Made by a program: the position numbers and the translations under genes
Shown: piece after piece, positions 50,142 through 58,292 of the stretch
Layout: every line of letters begins with the position of its first letter
Numbering within the stretch: the first letter of the stretch is position 1
Origin: Proteus sp. ZN5
Lineage (GTDB): Bacteria; Pseudomonadota; Gammaproteobacteria; Enterobacterales; Enterobacteriaceae
DNA: 64,000 bases
Direction of reading: 5' to 3'
NCBI RefSeq assembly: GCF_011046025.1
Contig: NZ_CP047640.1
Location: 1-64,000 of the forward strand
Notes under the pieces: generated by a model
Told to the model about the DNA's origin: nothing
Seen by the model: only the letters and a program-made list of their open reading frames with translations
The model's database searches: none

Positions 50142-51026
50142 ATGAAAGATCCTCTCGATTTAACCACCTACAAACGGTTGGCAGAACAGCTCAAACCGTT
50201 TACCGAAACTGAAACGTTACTTCATTCATTTATTGTCGAACATTTCGAAGAGCTCTCTTACTACGGCATTATCGATTTGGCGCAAAAGGCGAAAGTGAGT
50301 AAAGCCACCATCGGGCGCTATCTCAATAAGCTTGGATACACCGGCTACGCCGCGTTTAAAAGCGCCCTGACGCAAGATCAGATCGCCCAAACCTTCGTCG
50401 CCCCCATCGAAGCCAATAAAGCACGCGCGATGGTTCAGGGCACCGATACCAAAGAAGAAGCGTCGCGCTATATTGGTAACGTGAGTCTGCTGATCGATCA
50501 ATTTGCCGCAGAATTGAAAATTGATGAGTTGGAAGCGCTCGCCAAACGGATTGCCGACAAACGCCGCACCATTTACGTAGTCGGGCCCGCATCATCGCGA
50601 GCGCTGGCCATCCATTTCTCCACCCTCTTGAAATACAATCGCTCGGAAGTGGTGTTGCTGCCGTTGGATAAAGGTGAGCTGCCCAAGGCGTTGCTGGGTA
50701 TTAAAGAAAATGACGTGTTACTGGCGTTCTCGTATTACCGATTCAACCCAGTGGTGTTGGATATCACCAAATACTTTCACAGTAAAAAAGCCTACGTCAC
50801 GGTGGTGACCAACACCTATTCCAACCCGTACGCCATCTACAGCGACGCGCAATATGTGTTGCCGAGTGACGTCGATTCGATCTTCCACAGTCGAACCATT
50901 GGCTTTTTGTTCGTTGAATTGCTGCTGTTTTTGATTCAGCGTGAGTCGCGCAACGATGATAACTTCGAAGAGCTGGAAAGCTTGTTCAAGTTCTTCGGTA
51001 CCTTTTCATCGCTTGAGTTTAAATAG
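50142..51026 (+). CDS. RpiR/MurR-family regulator (HTH + SIS)
   Basis: 294 residues. N-terminal helix-turn-helix (IIDLAQKAKVSKATIGRYLNKLGY, about residues 40-63) and a C-terminal SIS sugar-phosphate isomerase-like domain (about 125-260; IYVVGPASSRALAIHFSTLL and VVTNTYSNPYAIYSDAQ). Such proteins sense phosphorylated sugars or organic acids. It lies next to the porin and the dicarboxylate operon and is their likely regulator; this is inferred from position. Confidence 0.85.
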   Translation: MKDPLDLTTYKRLAEQLKPFTETETLLHSFIVEHFEELSYYGIIDLAQKAKVSKATIGRYLNKLGYTGYAAFKSALTQDQIAQTFVAPIEANKARAMVQGTDTKEEASRYIGNVSLLIDQFAAELKIDELEALAKRIADKRRTIYVVGPASSRALAIHFSTLLKYNRSEVVLLPLDKGELPKALLGIKENDVLLAFSYYRFNPVVLDITKYFHSKKAYVTVVTNTYSNPYAIYSDAQYVLPSDVDSIFHSRTIGFLFVELLLFLIQRESRNDDNFEELESLFKFFGTFSSLEFK

Positions 51027-51099
51027 CGCTTCCCCTCACACCGCATGATGACGCCATGAGCAGGTCCCGCGCCTGCCTCATAGCCTTGATTGCCGGTCT

Positions 51100-51606
51100 T
51101 TATGACTCGTCGGCGGCTTGCTCGGCAAGGGCGTGCGCCCGCTGAATTTTCATCGTAATCGCATCAATCAACACTTCGGCTTTGCGTTGATCACGCACGT
51201 AAAAGCGTTTCACAACCTGCCCTGAATCATTGTTGAGCTGCACGATGTACCACTCGTTTTGGCGGTACAGCATCGGCGTCTGCAATGCATTGAAATAGAG
51301 ATGCACGTTTAAGCTTCTCTCTTTGGCGCGAATCGCAACGCCCCCGACGGCCACACTGCCGGAAAACGTCGAGTGGGATGTTGTGATCGTTTCGCGCACT
51401 ACACCGTCATCCAGCATCAGGTACTCTTCCGTCACGACGATGGTTTCTGGGCGAAGATTGACTGGCTGCGCCATGATGACCTCTTCAATGATCACATCCG
51501 GCGACTCCGTCAATGCGCCGGGCTCTGGCGTATAAGGAATAACGTGAGTACTGCAGCCGCTCAGCACTAGCAGGGTAAAACTGACCAGCCAATGTTTGAT
51601 GGACAT
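51100..51606 (-). CDS. Outer-membrane lipoprotein of unknown function
   Basis: 168 residues from ATG 51606 (MSIKHWLVSFTLLVLSGC), with lipobox LVLSGC (Cys at about 18). The mature part has beta strands and a C-terminal helix (AEVLIDAITMKIQRAHALAEQA). I know no function. A longer start at 51633 would add a charged leader in front of the signal, so I reject it. Confidence 0.7.
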   Translation of the reverse strand: MSIKHWLVSFTLLVLSGCSTHVIPYTPEPGALTESPDVIIEEVIMAQPVNLRPETIVVTEEYLMLDDGVVRETITTSHSTFSGSVAVGGVAIRAKERSLNVHLYFNALQTPMLYRQNEWYIVQLNNDSGQVVKRFYVRDQRKAEVLIDAITMKIQRAHALAEQAADES

Positions 51607-51798
51607 CCCGTGCTCCTTTCTCGTAGTCGGCAATGACTCGACTATAAAGCACTCGCAAGCAAAATACTGCTTCTTGTGCTGCGGAATTTATCTAATCTTG
51701 CTTTAGGGACAAGGGCATTAGAACATTACCGCTTGACCTTCAACTTCACTTTAACCTTAAGATAAGCATCACACCCAGCGTAATTGAGGACATCCTGT

Positions 51799-52731
51799 AT
51801 GCAAACCATCTTAGGCGCCAACGGTCAGATTGGCCGCGAGTTAGCTCTGAGCCTGAAACGCGACTTTACCAGCGAGATTCGTTTGGTCAGCCGCCACCCA
51901 CAAAAAGTGAATGATTCAGACCAACTGATGGCTGCCGACCTGCTGGATCGCACACAAACTTCGCAAGCAGTAGCGGGCTCTGAAATTGTCTATCTCACCG
52001 CTGGCCTCCCCATGGATACGCAGTTGTGGGTGGAACAATGGCCGGTACTGATGCGCAACGTCATTGATGCGTGCATCGAACACGGCGCGAAGTTGGTCTA
52101 CTTCGACAACACATACATGTACCCACAAACGGCCGCCCCGCAACGAGAAGATGCACCGTTTGAACCTTATGGCGCCAAAGGCAAAGTGCGGGCACAGATC
52201 ACCACCCTCTTGCTTGATGCCATGCATCAAGGCCAACTTGACGCCATGATTTGTCGCGCGCCGGAGTTTTATGGCCCGGGGAAAACCCAAAGCATCACCA
52301 ACAGCACCGTCATCGATAACCTGTTGGCAGGCAAAGCCGCCAAGCTATTTATTCGCGATGATGTCAAACGCAGCCTGATCTACACGCCAGATGCCAGCCG
52401 AGCGATGGCTCTACTGGGCAACACGCCCGATGCGTATGGTCAAACGTGGCATCTACCTTGCGATGATGAACGCCTGACGTATAAAGAATTCGTCCAGTTG
52501 GCAGCGAAAACCTTTGGCGTCAAACCAAACTATCGTGTCCTCAAGCCTTGACTGCTCTGGATCGCGGGGAAATTCAACCCAACCGTGCGCGACGCGGCTG
52601 AGCTGCTACCTCGCTATCACGTCGACAACGTGTTTATTTCCGACAAGTTTAAGCGCCGCTTCCCCGAATTTACCGTGACACGTTTTGAACAAGGATTGGC
52701 AACCATTGCGCAAGAGCGCCAAGCGTCCTAA
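51799..52731 (+). pseudogene. NAD(P)-dependent epimerase/atypical SDR with internal stop
   Basis: From ATG 51799 (MQTILGANGQIGRELAL, glycine-rich Rossmann motif GANGQIG). The frame meets TGA at 52549-52551 after RVLKP, then stays open in the same frame for 59 more codons (LLWIAGKFNPTVRDAAELLP to FEQGLATIAQERQAS) to TAA at 52731. The second part fits the end of such proteins, so the TGA is probably a TGG-to-TGA mutation. The first part alone lacks the final substrate-binding helices. Confidence 0.75.
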
Positions 52732-52796
52732 ACATCAAACCCAAACCTCCCCCCGAACTCACACGGGAGCGAGCAAGGCCGATTGGAGAAGATTCG

Positions 52797-53867
52797 ATGA
52801 CCACCCAAACACCCACTAAGCGCTGGATGATTTACGGCGCCTACGGCTATACCGGAGAGCTCATTGCCCGCGAAGCCGTCAAACGTGGCCTAACGCCCAT
52901 CTTGGCTGGGCGAGATGCAGAAAAAACTGAGCGGTTGGCACAAGCACTTCACTTGGAAGCAAGAGCATTCGCCTTGGATGACGACGCCCTTGTGGTGGAA
53001 CAACTACAAGATTGTGCATTGGTTCTTAACTGTGCGGGGCCATTTTCGTCCACCGCCCATAAAATGATGTCTGCATGCTTAAACGCCTCGACCCATTATC
53101 TGGATATCACAGGCGAGATTGACGTGTTTGAATGGGCGCAATCACATCATTCACACGCCCAAGCGGCCAACGTCATTTTATGTCCTGGTGTCGGGTTTGA
53201 TGTCATTCCGACCGACTGCGTGGCAGCGGCCTTGAAAGCGGCATTACCAGACGCCACACACTTAAGCCTTGGGTTTGACTCTCGATCCAGCTTTTCTCCA
53301 GGCACCGCAAAGACGTCCGTCGAAGGCTTGGCACAAGGAGGGAAAGTTCGTCGTGACGGTCACATCATCAACGTACCGCTCGCCTACGAGGTACGAACCA
53401 TAGATTTCGGCGATGGCGAAAAACCCGCCATGACCATTCCTTGGGGCGATGTTTCAACCGCTTATCACACCACGGGGATTGAAAACATCGACGTCTTTAT
53501 TCCCGGCTCGCACGCCATGATCGCCAATGCCAAACTCGCCAACTACCTGCGTCCATTCCTTGGCTTGCGTTGGGTTCAGAATGTGATCAAGGCTCACATC
53601 GCACGAACGGTTCAAGGCCCCAATGAACAAACGCGCTCATCCATGCCAACGTATGTGTGGGGGGAAGCGACGAATGCCCGTGGGGAACACAAAACTGCGC
53701 GAATACAAACGGCCAACGGCTATAGCTTAACCATCACAGGCTCACTTGCGGTGGTCGACTTCGTATTACAACAAGCGCCAGACGGCGGCAGTTATACGCC
53801 AGCGCGTTTAATGGGAGCAGAACTGGTCACGCAACTGCCCGAGTCTGGACCACTTGTCATCTGTTGA
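52797..53867 (+). CDS. Saccharopine dehydrogenase-like NAD(P) oxidoreductase
   Basis: 356 residues. N-terminal Rossmann fold WMIYGAYGYTGELIAREAV (about residues 10-28), ALVLNCAGPFSST (about 73-85), and HYLDITGEIDVFEW, as in the saccharopine-dehydrogenase-like group that includes trans-acting enoyl reductases. The reaction is unknown. It lies 65 bp after the broken SDR gene, on the same strand. Confidence 0.8.
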   Translation: MTTQTPTKRWMIYGAYGYTGELIAREAVKRGLTPILAGRDAEKTERLAQALHLEARAFALDDDALVVEQLQDCALVLNCAGPFSSTAHKMMSACLNASTHYLDITGEIDVFEWAQSHHSHAQAANVILCPGVGFDVIPTDCVAAALKAALPDATHLSLGFDSRSSFSPGTAKTSVEGLAQGGKVRRDGHIINVPLAYEVRTIDFGDGEKPAMTIPWGDVSTAYHTTGIENIDVFIPGSHAMIANAKLANYLRPFLGLRWVQNVIKAHIARTVQGPNEQTRSSMPTYVWGEATNARGEHKTARIQTANGYSLTITGSLAVVDFVLQQAPDGGSYTPARLMGAELVTQLPESGPLVIC

Positions 53868-54058
53868 AGACCAACCGTAACAGGTCAAGTGGCAAACCTT
53901 GGCGCATCGTCAGAACGCATTTCTGCCTGTATTCAGCCCAAAGGAAGCGCTGCAAAATGTGGTGTATATTAAGTAATGAATCACCGGTCTTCGTTAAACG
54001 TATCCGCGCGCGTCAATTTGCGCTACGTTCAAAGAACCCCCTCGCTTGGAGAAGAGCT

Positions 54059-54391
54059 ATGGCTGATATCATCGATTACTCACTCAATGAAATTCGTCTT
54101 GAACTTAGAGAGCGCTTGACCACATTGCTGGCGGCTTCCTCACTCGCACAACAAGCTTGCCTTCCTCGCCTCACCACACTCATCACCTATTATTTGGTGT
54201 ACGAAGAAGGAGAATTGAGTTTTGAGCACTTCATTGCCCAGCTCAGCAAACCGGAAAATCAGTGGCGCTGCTTTATGATTTTTGGATCGTCCTTACCCGA
54301 ACACGAACTGCACGAATTGCTCGAGACCTCGGTTCAGCATCAAGAAGAGCTGGACGACATGATGGTGTCTCTGGGGATGTACCTGCCCTAA
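54059..54391 (+). CDS. Unknown small protein at the block's right end
   Basis: 110 residues from ATG 54059 (MADIIDYSLNEIRLELRERL), which has GGAGAAGAG before it; the frame is open further up (53864) but that part is basic and lacks a ribosome site. All-helical and acidic (EEGELSFEHFIAQLSKPENQW, HHQEELDDMM-like tail). I recognise no family. It is the last gene before the IS5-type sequence. Confidence 0.5.
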   Translation: MADIIDYSLNEIRLELRERLTTLLAASSLAQQACLPRLTTLITYYLVYEEGELSFEHFIAQLSKPENQWRCFMIFGSSLPEHELHELLETSVQHQEELDDMMVSLGMYLP

Positions 54392-54411
54392 CTAACCGTA
54401 TCATCATGCCA

Positions 54412-54590
54412 ACATTCGCCATGTAGCTATTGACTCAACTGGCCTTAAAGTCTTTGGCGAGGGTGAGTGGAAAGTGAAAAAGCATGGCGCAGAAAAACGC
54501 AGAACATGGCGTAAACTACACTTAGCTGTTGATGTGGATACTCACGAAGCTGTTAGTGCGCAAGTCAGCCTTGTAAATGTTGGCGATAAT
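54412..54590 (+). pseudogene. IS5-family transposase, middle part (continuation of 40717)
   Basis: The frame reads HVAIDSTGLKVFGEGEW, KVKKHGAEKRRTWRKLHLAV and DVDTHEAVSAQVSLVNVGDN, directly continuing the fragment at 40372-40717 when compared with the intact relative at 58348-59271. It includes the first catalytic Asp (AIDSTGLK). It ends at about 54588-54591 where reversed IS66 tnpB begins. The C-terminal DDE residues are missing here. Confidence 0.85.
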
Positions 54591-54794
54591 GTACCAAAGA
54601 GCAAAGCCTGTTTTATCCCAGTACAACACTTTGACTTTATCGCACTGTTTGTTGGTGAACAGGAACAGTGCGCCGCTGCCCAAGGGCAAGTCGGTGTCAT
54701 TTTAGATAATCGCAGCGAGGCCGTTGATGGACTTTCTAAAATCGACGCTTTCGCGATAGAGATAGATTTCGGGAGCACTGAGCATACGTTTCAT
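54588..54794 (-). pseudogene. tnpB: IS66 TnpB fragment with internal stop
   Basis: From ATG 54794: MKRMLSAPEIYLYRESVDFR is the IS66 TnpB start, with DLPLGSGALFLFTNKQ and LYWDKTGFALWY following. A TAA replaces a Glu codon at 54704-54702 (codon 31). The gene is cut after about 68 codons by the IS5-type piece. It is doubly dead. Confidence 0.85.
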
Positions 54795-55111
54795 GACAGC
54801 GCACCGATAAGTTCTGCAAGATAGGTCGCTGGCGTGCCTTGTGGGATGCTCAGTTCAACATCATGGACGAGCAGGGTCATATTGGCAACGGCAAGGTGAG
54901 TGGCTTGATACTTTGTGGTCTTTTCAACGACTTCTGCTTTAACAAAGCCAACCGTGTTCGGTTTTTCGATGTGCTTTAACTGTTGGCGCTTAGCGTAAAA
55001 AGTGGAGAGGCTCAGTCCGTTACGTTCACAGAATAATCGTTGTGATAGCTGGCTGGATTCATAGCGTTCGAACAGGGTTCGCCATTCTTGGTTAGTGCGT
55101 CGTTTGGCCAT
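54791..55111 (-). CDS. tnpA: IS66-family TnpA (OrfA)
   Basis: 106 residues. N-terminal helix-turn-helix WRTLFERYESSQLSQRLFCERNGLSLSTFY pattern (residues 11-40), typical of the small first protein of IS66 elements. The TnpB start overlaps its end by 4 bp. The element's end, read inward as GTAAGCGCGTCATAAAC, is at 55199. Alone it has no transposition activity. Confidence 0.85.
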   Translation of the reverse strand: MAKRRTNQEWRTLFERYESSQLSQRLFCERNGLSLSTFYAKRQQLKHIEKPNTVGFVKAEVVEKTTKYQATHLAVANMTLLVHDVELSIPQGTPATYLAELIGALS

Positions 55112-55199
55112 TTCAAATCTCCTTTGCTCCTTTGGGTTGGAGGTTTGATCTTATTATTCGGGCTAGACGATTAGAATGCGGGGTTTATGACGCGCTTAC

Positions 55200-55462
55200 A
55201 ATATATCCAAATGATTTTGTTGAACACGACAGGGAGCCCAGAGCCCATTATGAAGCGGAACGCACGCTGCGTGGCTATGTGCTATGGCGCAAACGGAGCT
55301 ACGGGGTGTGTCGTGGGGAGTTGTTTCGTCAACGGATACTCTCGTTGGTGGAAACTGCCAAACGCTTGGGGCGTGCTGCCCCCAGGAGTGGCTGCGCGCC
55401 ATCGTCCGAGCCTGCATCGAGAAGACGGATTACCCGATCCCATCAGAGTTGTGTAGTCTGAA
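55200..55462 (+). pseudogene. IS66-type TnpC C-terminal remnant, frameshifted
   Basis: Plus-strand frames give AERTLRGYVLWRKRSYGVC and LFRQRILSLVETAKRLGR, then in another frame EWLRAIVRACIEKTDYPIPS, which fit the tail of an IS66 TnpC. The shift lies near 55380. The upstream part is missing, removed by the IS66 end at 55199. Confidence 0.65.
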
Positions 55463-55567
55463 TAGGGGTTTCAGTATGGCGAATTTTATACTATTTTATG
55501 CTACTTAAACCCTTTTTGTTATGGTTAGACCAAGTTAGACTGTGTTTCATCTTGGTTTGTTACCCAG

Positions 55568-55583
55568 GGAAGGTGCGAACAAG
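55568..55583 (+). repeat. Solitary IS5 end, 16 bp
   Basis: GGAAGGTGCGAACAAG is the terminal repeat of IS5 but is followed at once by dhaT-region sequence. It mirrors the intact IS5-type element that ends the dhaT segment at 57000, so the dhaT piece is bracketed by IS5 ends. Confidence 0.8.
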
Positions 55584-55652
55584 ACATGTTATTAGCGCAA
55601 ACCGCACTGAATTGTTTCTCTGAATTATAATTTAAATCTAAGAAGGTAAATT

Positions 55653-56816
55653 ATGAGCTATCGTATGTTTGATTACCTGGTGCCGAATGTGAACTTTTTT
55701 GGCCCGAATGCTATTTCCGTCGTGGGCGAACGCTGCAAACTGTTGGGCGGTAAAAAAGCGCTGCTGGTGACTGATAAAGGTCTGCGAACCATTAAGGACG
55801 GCGCGGTTGATAAAACCCTCGAACATCTGCGTGAAGCCGGTATTGACGTGGTGGTGTTTGACGGCGTCGAGCCAAACCCTAAAGACACCAACGTGCGCGA
55901 CGGCCTGGACGTTTTTCGTAAAGAGCAATGCGATATCATCGTTACCGTCGGCGGTGGTAGCCCGCATGACTGCGGTAAAGGCATCGGCATCGCAGCGACG
56001 CACGAAGGCGATCTCTATAGCTATGCCGGGATTGAAACCCTGACCAATCCGCTGCCGCCGATCGTCGCGGTGAATACCACCGCCGGTACCGCCAGCGAAG
56101 TCACCCGTCACTGCGTGCTGACCAATACCAAAACCAAAGTGAAGTTTGTGATAGTCAGTTGGCGCAACCTGCCGTCGGTTTCCATTAATGACCCACTGCT
56201 GATGCTCGGCAAACCTGCGCCACTGACTGCGGCAACAGGAATGGACGCCCTGACCCACGCCGTTGAGGCCTATATTTCAAAAGATGCCAACCCGGTTACC
56301 GACGCCGCCGCTATCCAGGCAATTCGTCTGATCGCCCGCAACTTACGCCAAGCCGTAGCACTGGGCAGCAACCTGAAAGCTCGCGAGAATATGGCCTATG
56401 CCTCTTTGCTGGCGGGTATGGCCTTCAACAACGCCAACCTTGGCTACGTTCACGCGATGGCGCATCAGCTTGGCGGTCTGTACGACATGCCGCACGGCGT
56501 AGCAAATGCCGTCCTGCTGCCGCACGTGGCGCGCTATAACCTGATCGCTAATCCGGAGAAATTTGCCGACATCGCGGAGTTTATGGGTGAGAACACTGAC
56601 GGTCTGTCCACCATGGATGCTGCCGAGCTGGCGATTCGCGCCATCGCTCGCCTGTCAGCCGATATCGGTATTCCGCAGCATCTGCGCGAGCTGGGCGTCA
56701 AAGAAGCCGATTTCCCGTATATGGCGGAAATGGCGCTGAAAGACGGCAATGCCTTCTCCAACCCGCGTAAAGGGAACGAGAAAGAAATTGCCGAGATCTT
56801 CCGTCAGGCATTCTGA
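55653..56816 (+). CDS. dhaT: 1,3-Propanediol dehydrogenase DhaT
   Basis: 387 residues, iron-dependent alcohol dehydrogenase that reduces 3-hydroxypropionaldehyde to 1,3-propanediol with NADH in anaerobic glycerol use. Visible: GGGSPHDCGKGI (about residues 96-107), TTAGTASEVTRHCVL (about 137-151) and the iron-binding HAMAHQLGGLYDMPHGVANA (about 268-287). The sequence is nearly the same as Klebsiella/Citrobacter DhaT as I remember it. Complete, with AAGAAGG before the ATG. Without the dehydratase its use is doubtful. Confidence 0.93.
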   Translation: MSYRMFDYLVPNVNFFGPNAISVVGERCKLLGGKKALLVTDKGLRTIKDGAVDKTLEHLREAGIDVVVFDGVEPNPKDTNVRDGLDVFRKEQCDIIVTVGGGSPHDCGKGIGIAATHEGDLYSYAGIETLTNPLPPIVAVNTTAGTASEVTRHCVLTNTKTKVKFVIVSWRNLPSVSINDPLLMLGKPAPLTAATGMDALTHAVEAYISKDANPVTDAAAIQAIRLIARNLRQAVALGSNLKARENMAYASLLAGMAFNNANLGYVHAMAHQLGGLYDMPHGVANAVLLPHVARYNLIANPEKFADIAEFMGENTDGLSTMDAAELAIRAIARLSADIGIPQHLRELGVKEADFPYMAEMALKDGNAFSNPRKGNEKEIAEIFRQAF

Positions 56817-56832
56817 TCAATAAGGGGGCGCA

Positions 56833-56999
56833 ATGTCACTTTCATCACCGGGCGTACATCTGTTTTATCACTCACTCTGGCAGGATACGCGCGTGCTTGA
56901 TGAACTATGCTGGGGGCTGGAAGAGCAAGGCGTCCCTTGCCGGACAATCTGTTGCGACGAGCATGACTGCGCGCTGGCCCTCAGCAAGCTGGCGGCTAA
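56833..56999 (+). pseudogene. dhaG: DhaG/GdrB reactivase small subunit, N-terminal fragment
   Basis: The ATG 56833 frame (MSLSSPGVHLFYHSLWQD, ELCWGLEEQGVPC) matches the start of the glycerol dehydratase reactivation factor small subunit (about 117 residues). It is cut after 56 codons by the IS5-type element at 57000. AAGGGGG precedes it. It follows dhaT by 16 bp, as in the enterobacterial dha regulon. Confidence 0.82.
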
Positions 57000-58187
57000 G
57001 GAAGGTGCGAATAAGCGGGGAAATTCTTCTCGGCTGACTCAGTCATTTCATTTCTTCATGTTTGAGCCGTTTTTTCTCCCGTAAATGCCTTGAATCAGCC
57101 TATTTAGACCGTTTCTTCGCCATTTAAGGCGTTATTCCCAGTTTTTAGTGAGATCTCTCCCACTGACGTATCATTTGGTCCGCCCGAAACAGGTTGGCCA
57201 GCGTGAATAACATCGCCAGTTGGTTATCGTTTTTCAGCAACCCCTTGTATCTGGCTTTCACGAAGCCGAACTGTCGCTTGATGATGCGAAATGGGTGCTC
57301 CACCTTGGCCCGGATGCTGGCTTTCATGTATTCGATGTTGATGGCCGTTTTGTTCTTGCGTGGATGCTGTTTCAAGGTTCTTACCTTGCCGGGGCGCTCG
57401 GCGATCAGCCAGTCCACCTCGGCCAGCTCCTCGCGCTGTGGCGCCCCTTGGTAGCCGGCATCGGCTGAGACAAATTGCTCCTCTCCATGCAGCAGATTAC
57501 CCAGCTGATTGAGGTCATGCTCGTTGGCCGCGGTGGTGACTAGGCTGTGGGTCAGGCCACTCTTGGCATCGACACCAATGTGGGCCTTCATGCCAAAGTG
57601 CCACTGATTGCCTTTCTTGGTCTGATGCATCTGCGGATCGCGTTGCTGCTCTTTGTTCTTGGTCGAGCTGGGTGCCTCAATGATGGTGGCATCGACCAAG
57701 GTGCCTTGAGTCATCATGACGCCTGCTTCGGCCAGCCAGCGATTGATGGTCTTGAACAATTGGCGGGCCAGTTGATGCTGCTCCAGCAGGTGGCGGAAAT
57801 TCATGATGGTGGTGCGGTCCGGCAAGGCGCTATCCAGGGATAACCGGGCAAACAGACGCATGGAGGCGATTTCGTACAGAGCATCTTCCATCGCGCCATC
57901 GCTCAGGTTGTACCAATGCTGCATGCAGTGAATGCGTAGCATGGTTTCCAGCGGATAAGGTCGCCGGCCATTACCAGCCTTGGGATAAAACGGCTCGATG
58001 ACTTCCACCATGTTTTGCCATGGCAGAATCTGCTCCATGCGGGACAAGAAAATCTCTTTTCTGGTCTGACGGCGCTTACTGCTGAATTCACTGTCGGCGA
58101 AGGTGAGCTGATGACTCATGATGAACCCTTTTTCATGGCTCCAGATGACAAACATGATCTCATATCAGGGACTTGTTCGCACCTTCC
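57000..58187 (-). mobile_element. IS5: IS5 (ISKpn26-like) element
   Basis: 1188 bp from GGAAGGTGCGAATAAG to ACTTGTTCGCACCTTCC, the IS5 ends. Flanks are CTAA (56996-56999) and CTAG (58188-58191): both fit the YTAR target but differ, so they are not a simple duplication. The two sides come from different places, suggesting recombination between IS5 copies. Confidence 0.9.
57145..58155 (-). CDS. tnpA: IS5-family transposase
   Basis: 336 residues, near-identical to IS5 InsH as I recall it (338 residues), with two residues missing in AEVDWLIAERPGKV. DDE elements: GTLVDATIIEAPSS, VSADAGYQGAPQRE and the Glu in AKVEHPFRIIKRQFGF. The start could also be MSHQLTFADSEF at 58119. It is intact. Confidence 0.92.
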   Translation of the reverse strand: MFVIWSHEKGFIMSHQLTFADSEFSSKRRQTRKEIFLSRMEQILPWQNMVEVIEPFYPKAGNGRRPYPLETMLRIHCMQHWYNLSDGAMEDALYEIASMRLFARLSLDSALPDRTTIMNFRHLLEQHQLARQLFKTINRWLAEAGVMMTQGTLVDATIIEAPSSTKNKEQQRDPQMHQTKKGNQWHFGMKAHIGVDAKSGLTHSLVTTAANEHDLNQLGNLLHGEEQFVSADAGYQGAPQREELAEVDWLIAERPGKVRTLKQHPRKNKTAINIEYMKASIRAKVEHPFRIIKRQFGFVKARYKGLLKNDNQLAMLFTLANLFRADQMIRQWERSH

Positions 58188-58292
58188 CTAGCCCAGTGAG
58201 TTTGTTCAACGCCTTTATCATCGCGTAAGTTTCTCCTACCTGACCGTTATAATTTCGCAGGCTCAATCTGCCACCAAGTAGTTGCTTCACTC
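58188..58292 (-). pseudogene. IS903-group transposase C-terminal remnant
   Basis: The minus strand reads RVKQLLGGRLSLRNYNGQV and GETYAMIKALNKLTGL, the end of a transposase related to the one at 58348. It is cut by IS5 on one side and by another IS5-family element on the other. It might be the lost tail of the split element at 40294/54412, but the strand is opposite. Confidence 0.7.

Noticed and set aside
54542..54778. Minus-strand 78-codon ORF
   Set aside because: It is the wrong frame of the IS66 tnpB fragment, whose true frame gives a recognisable TnpB start.
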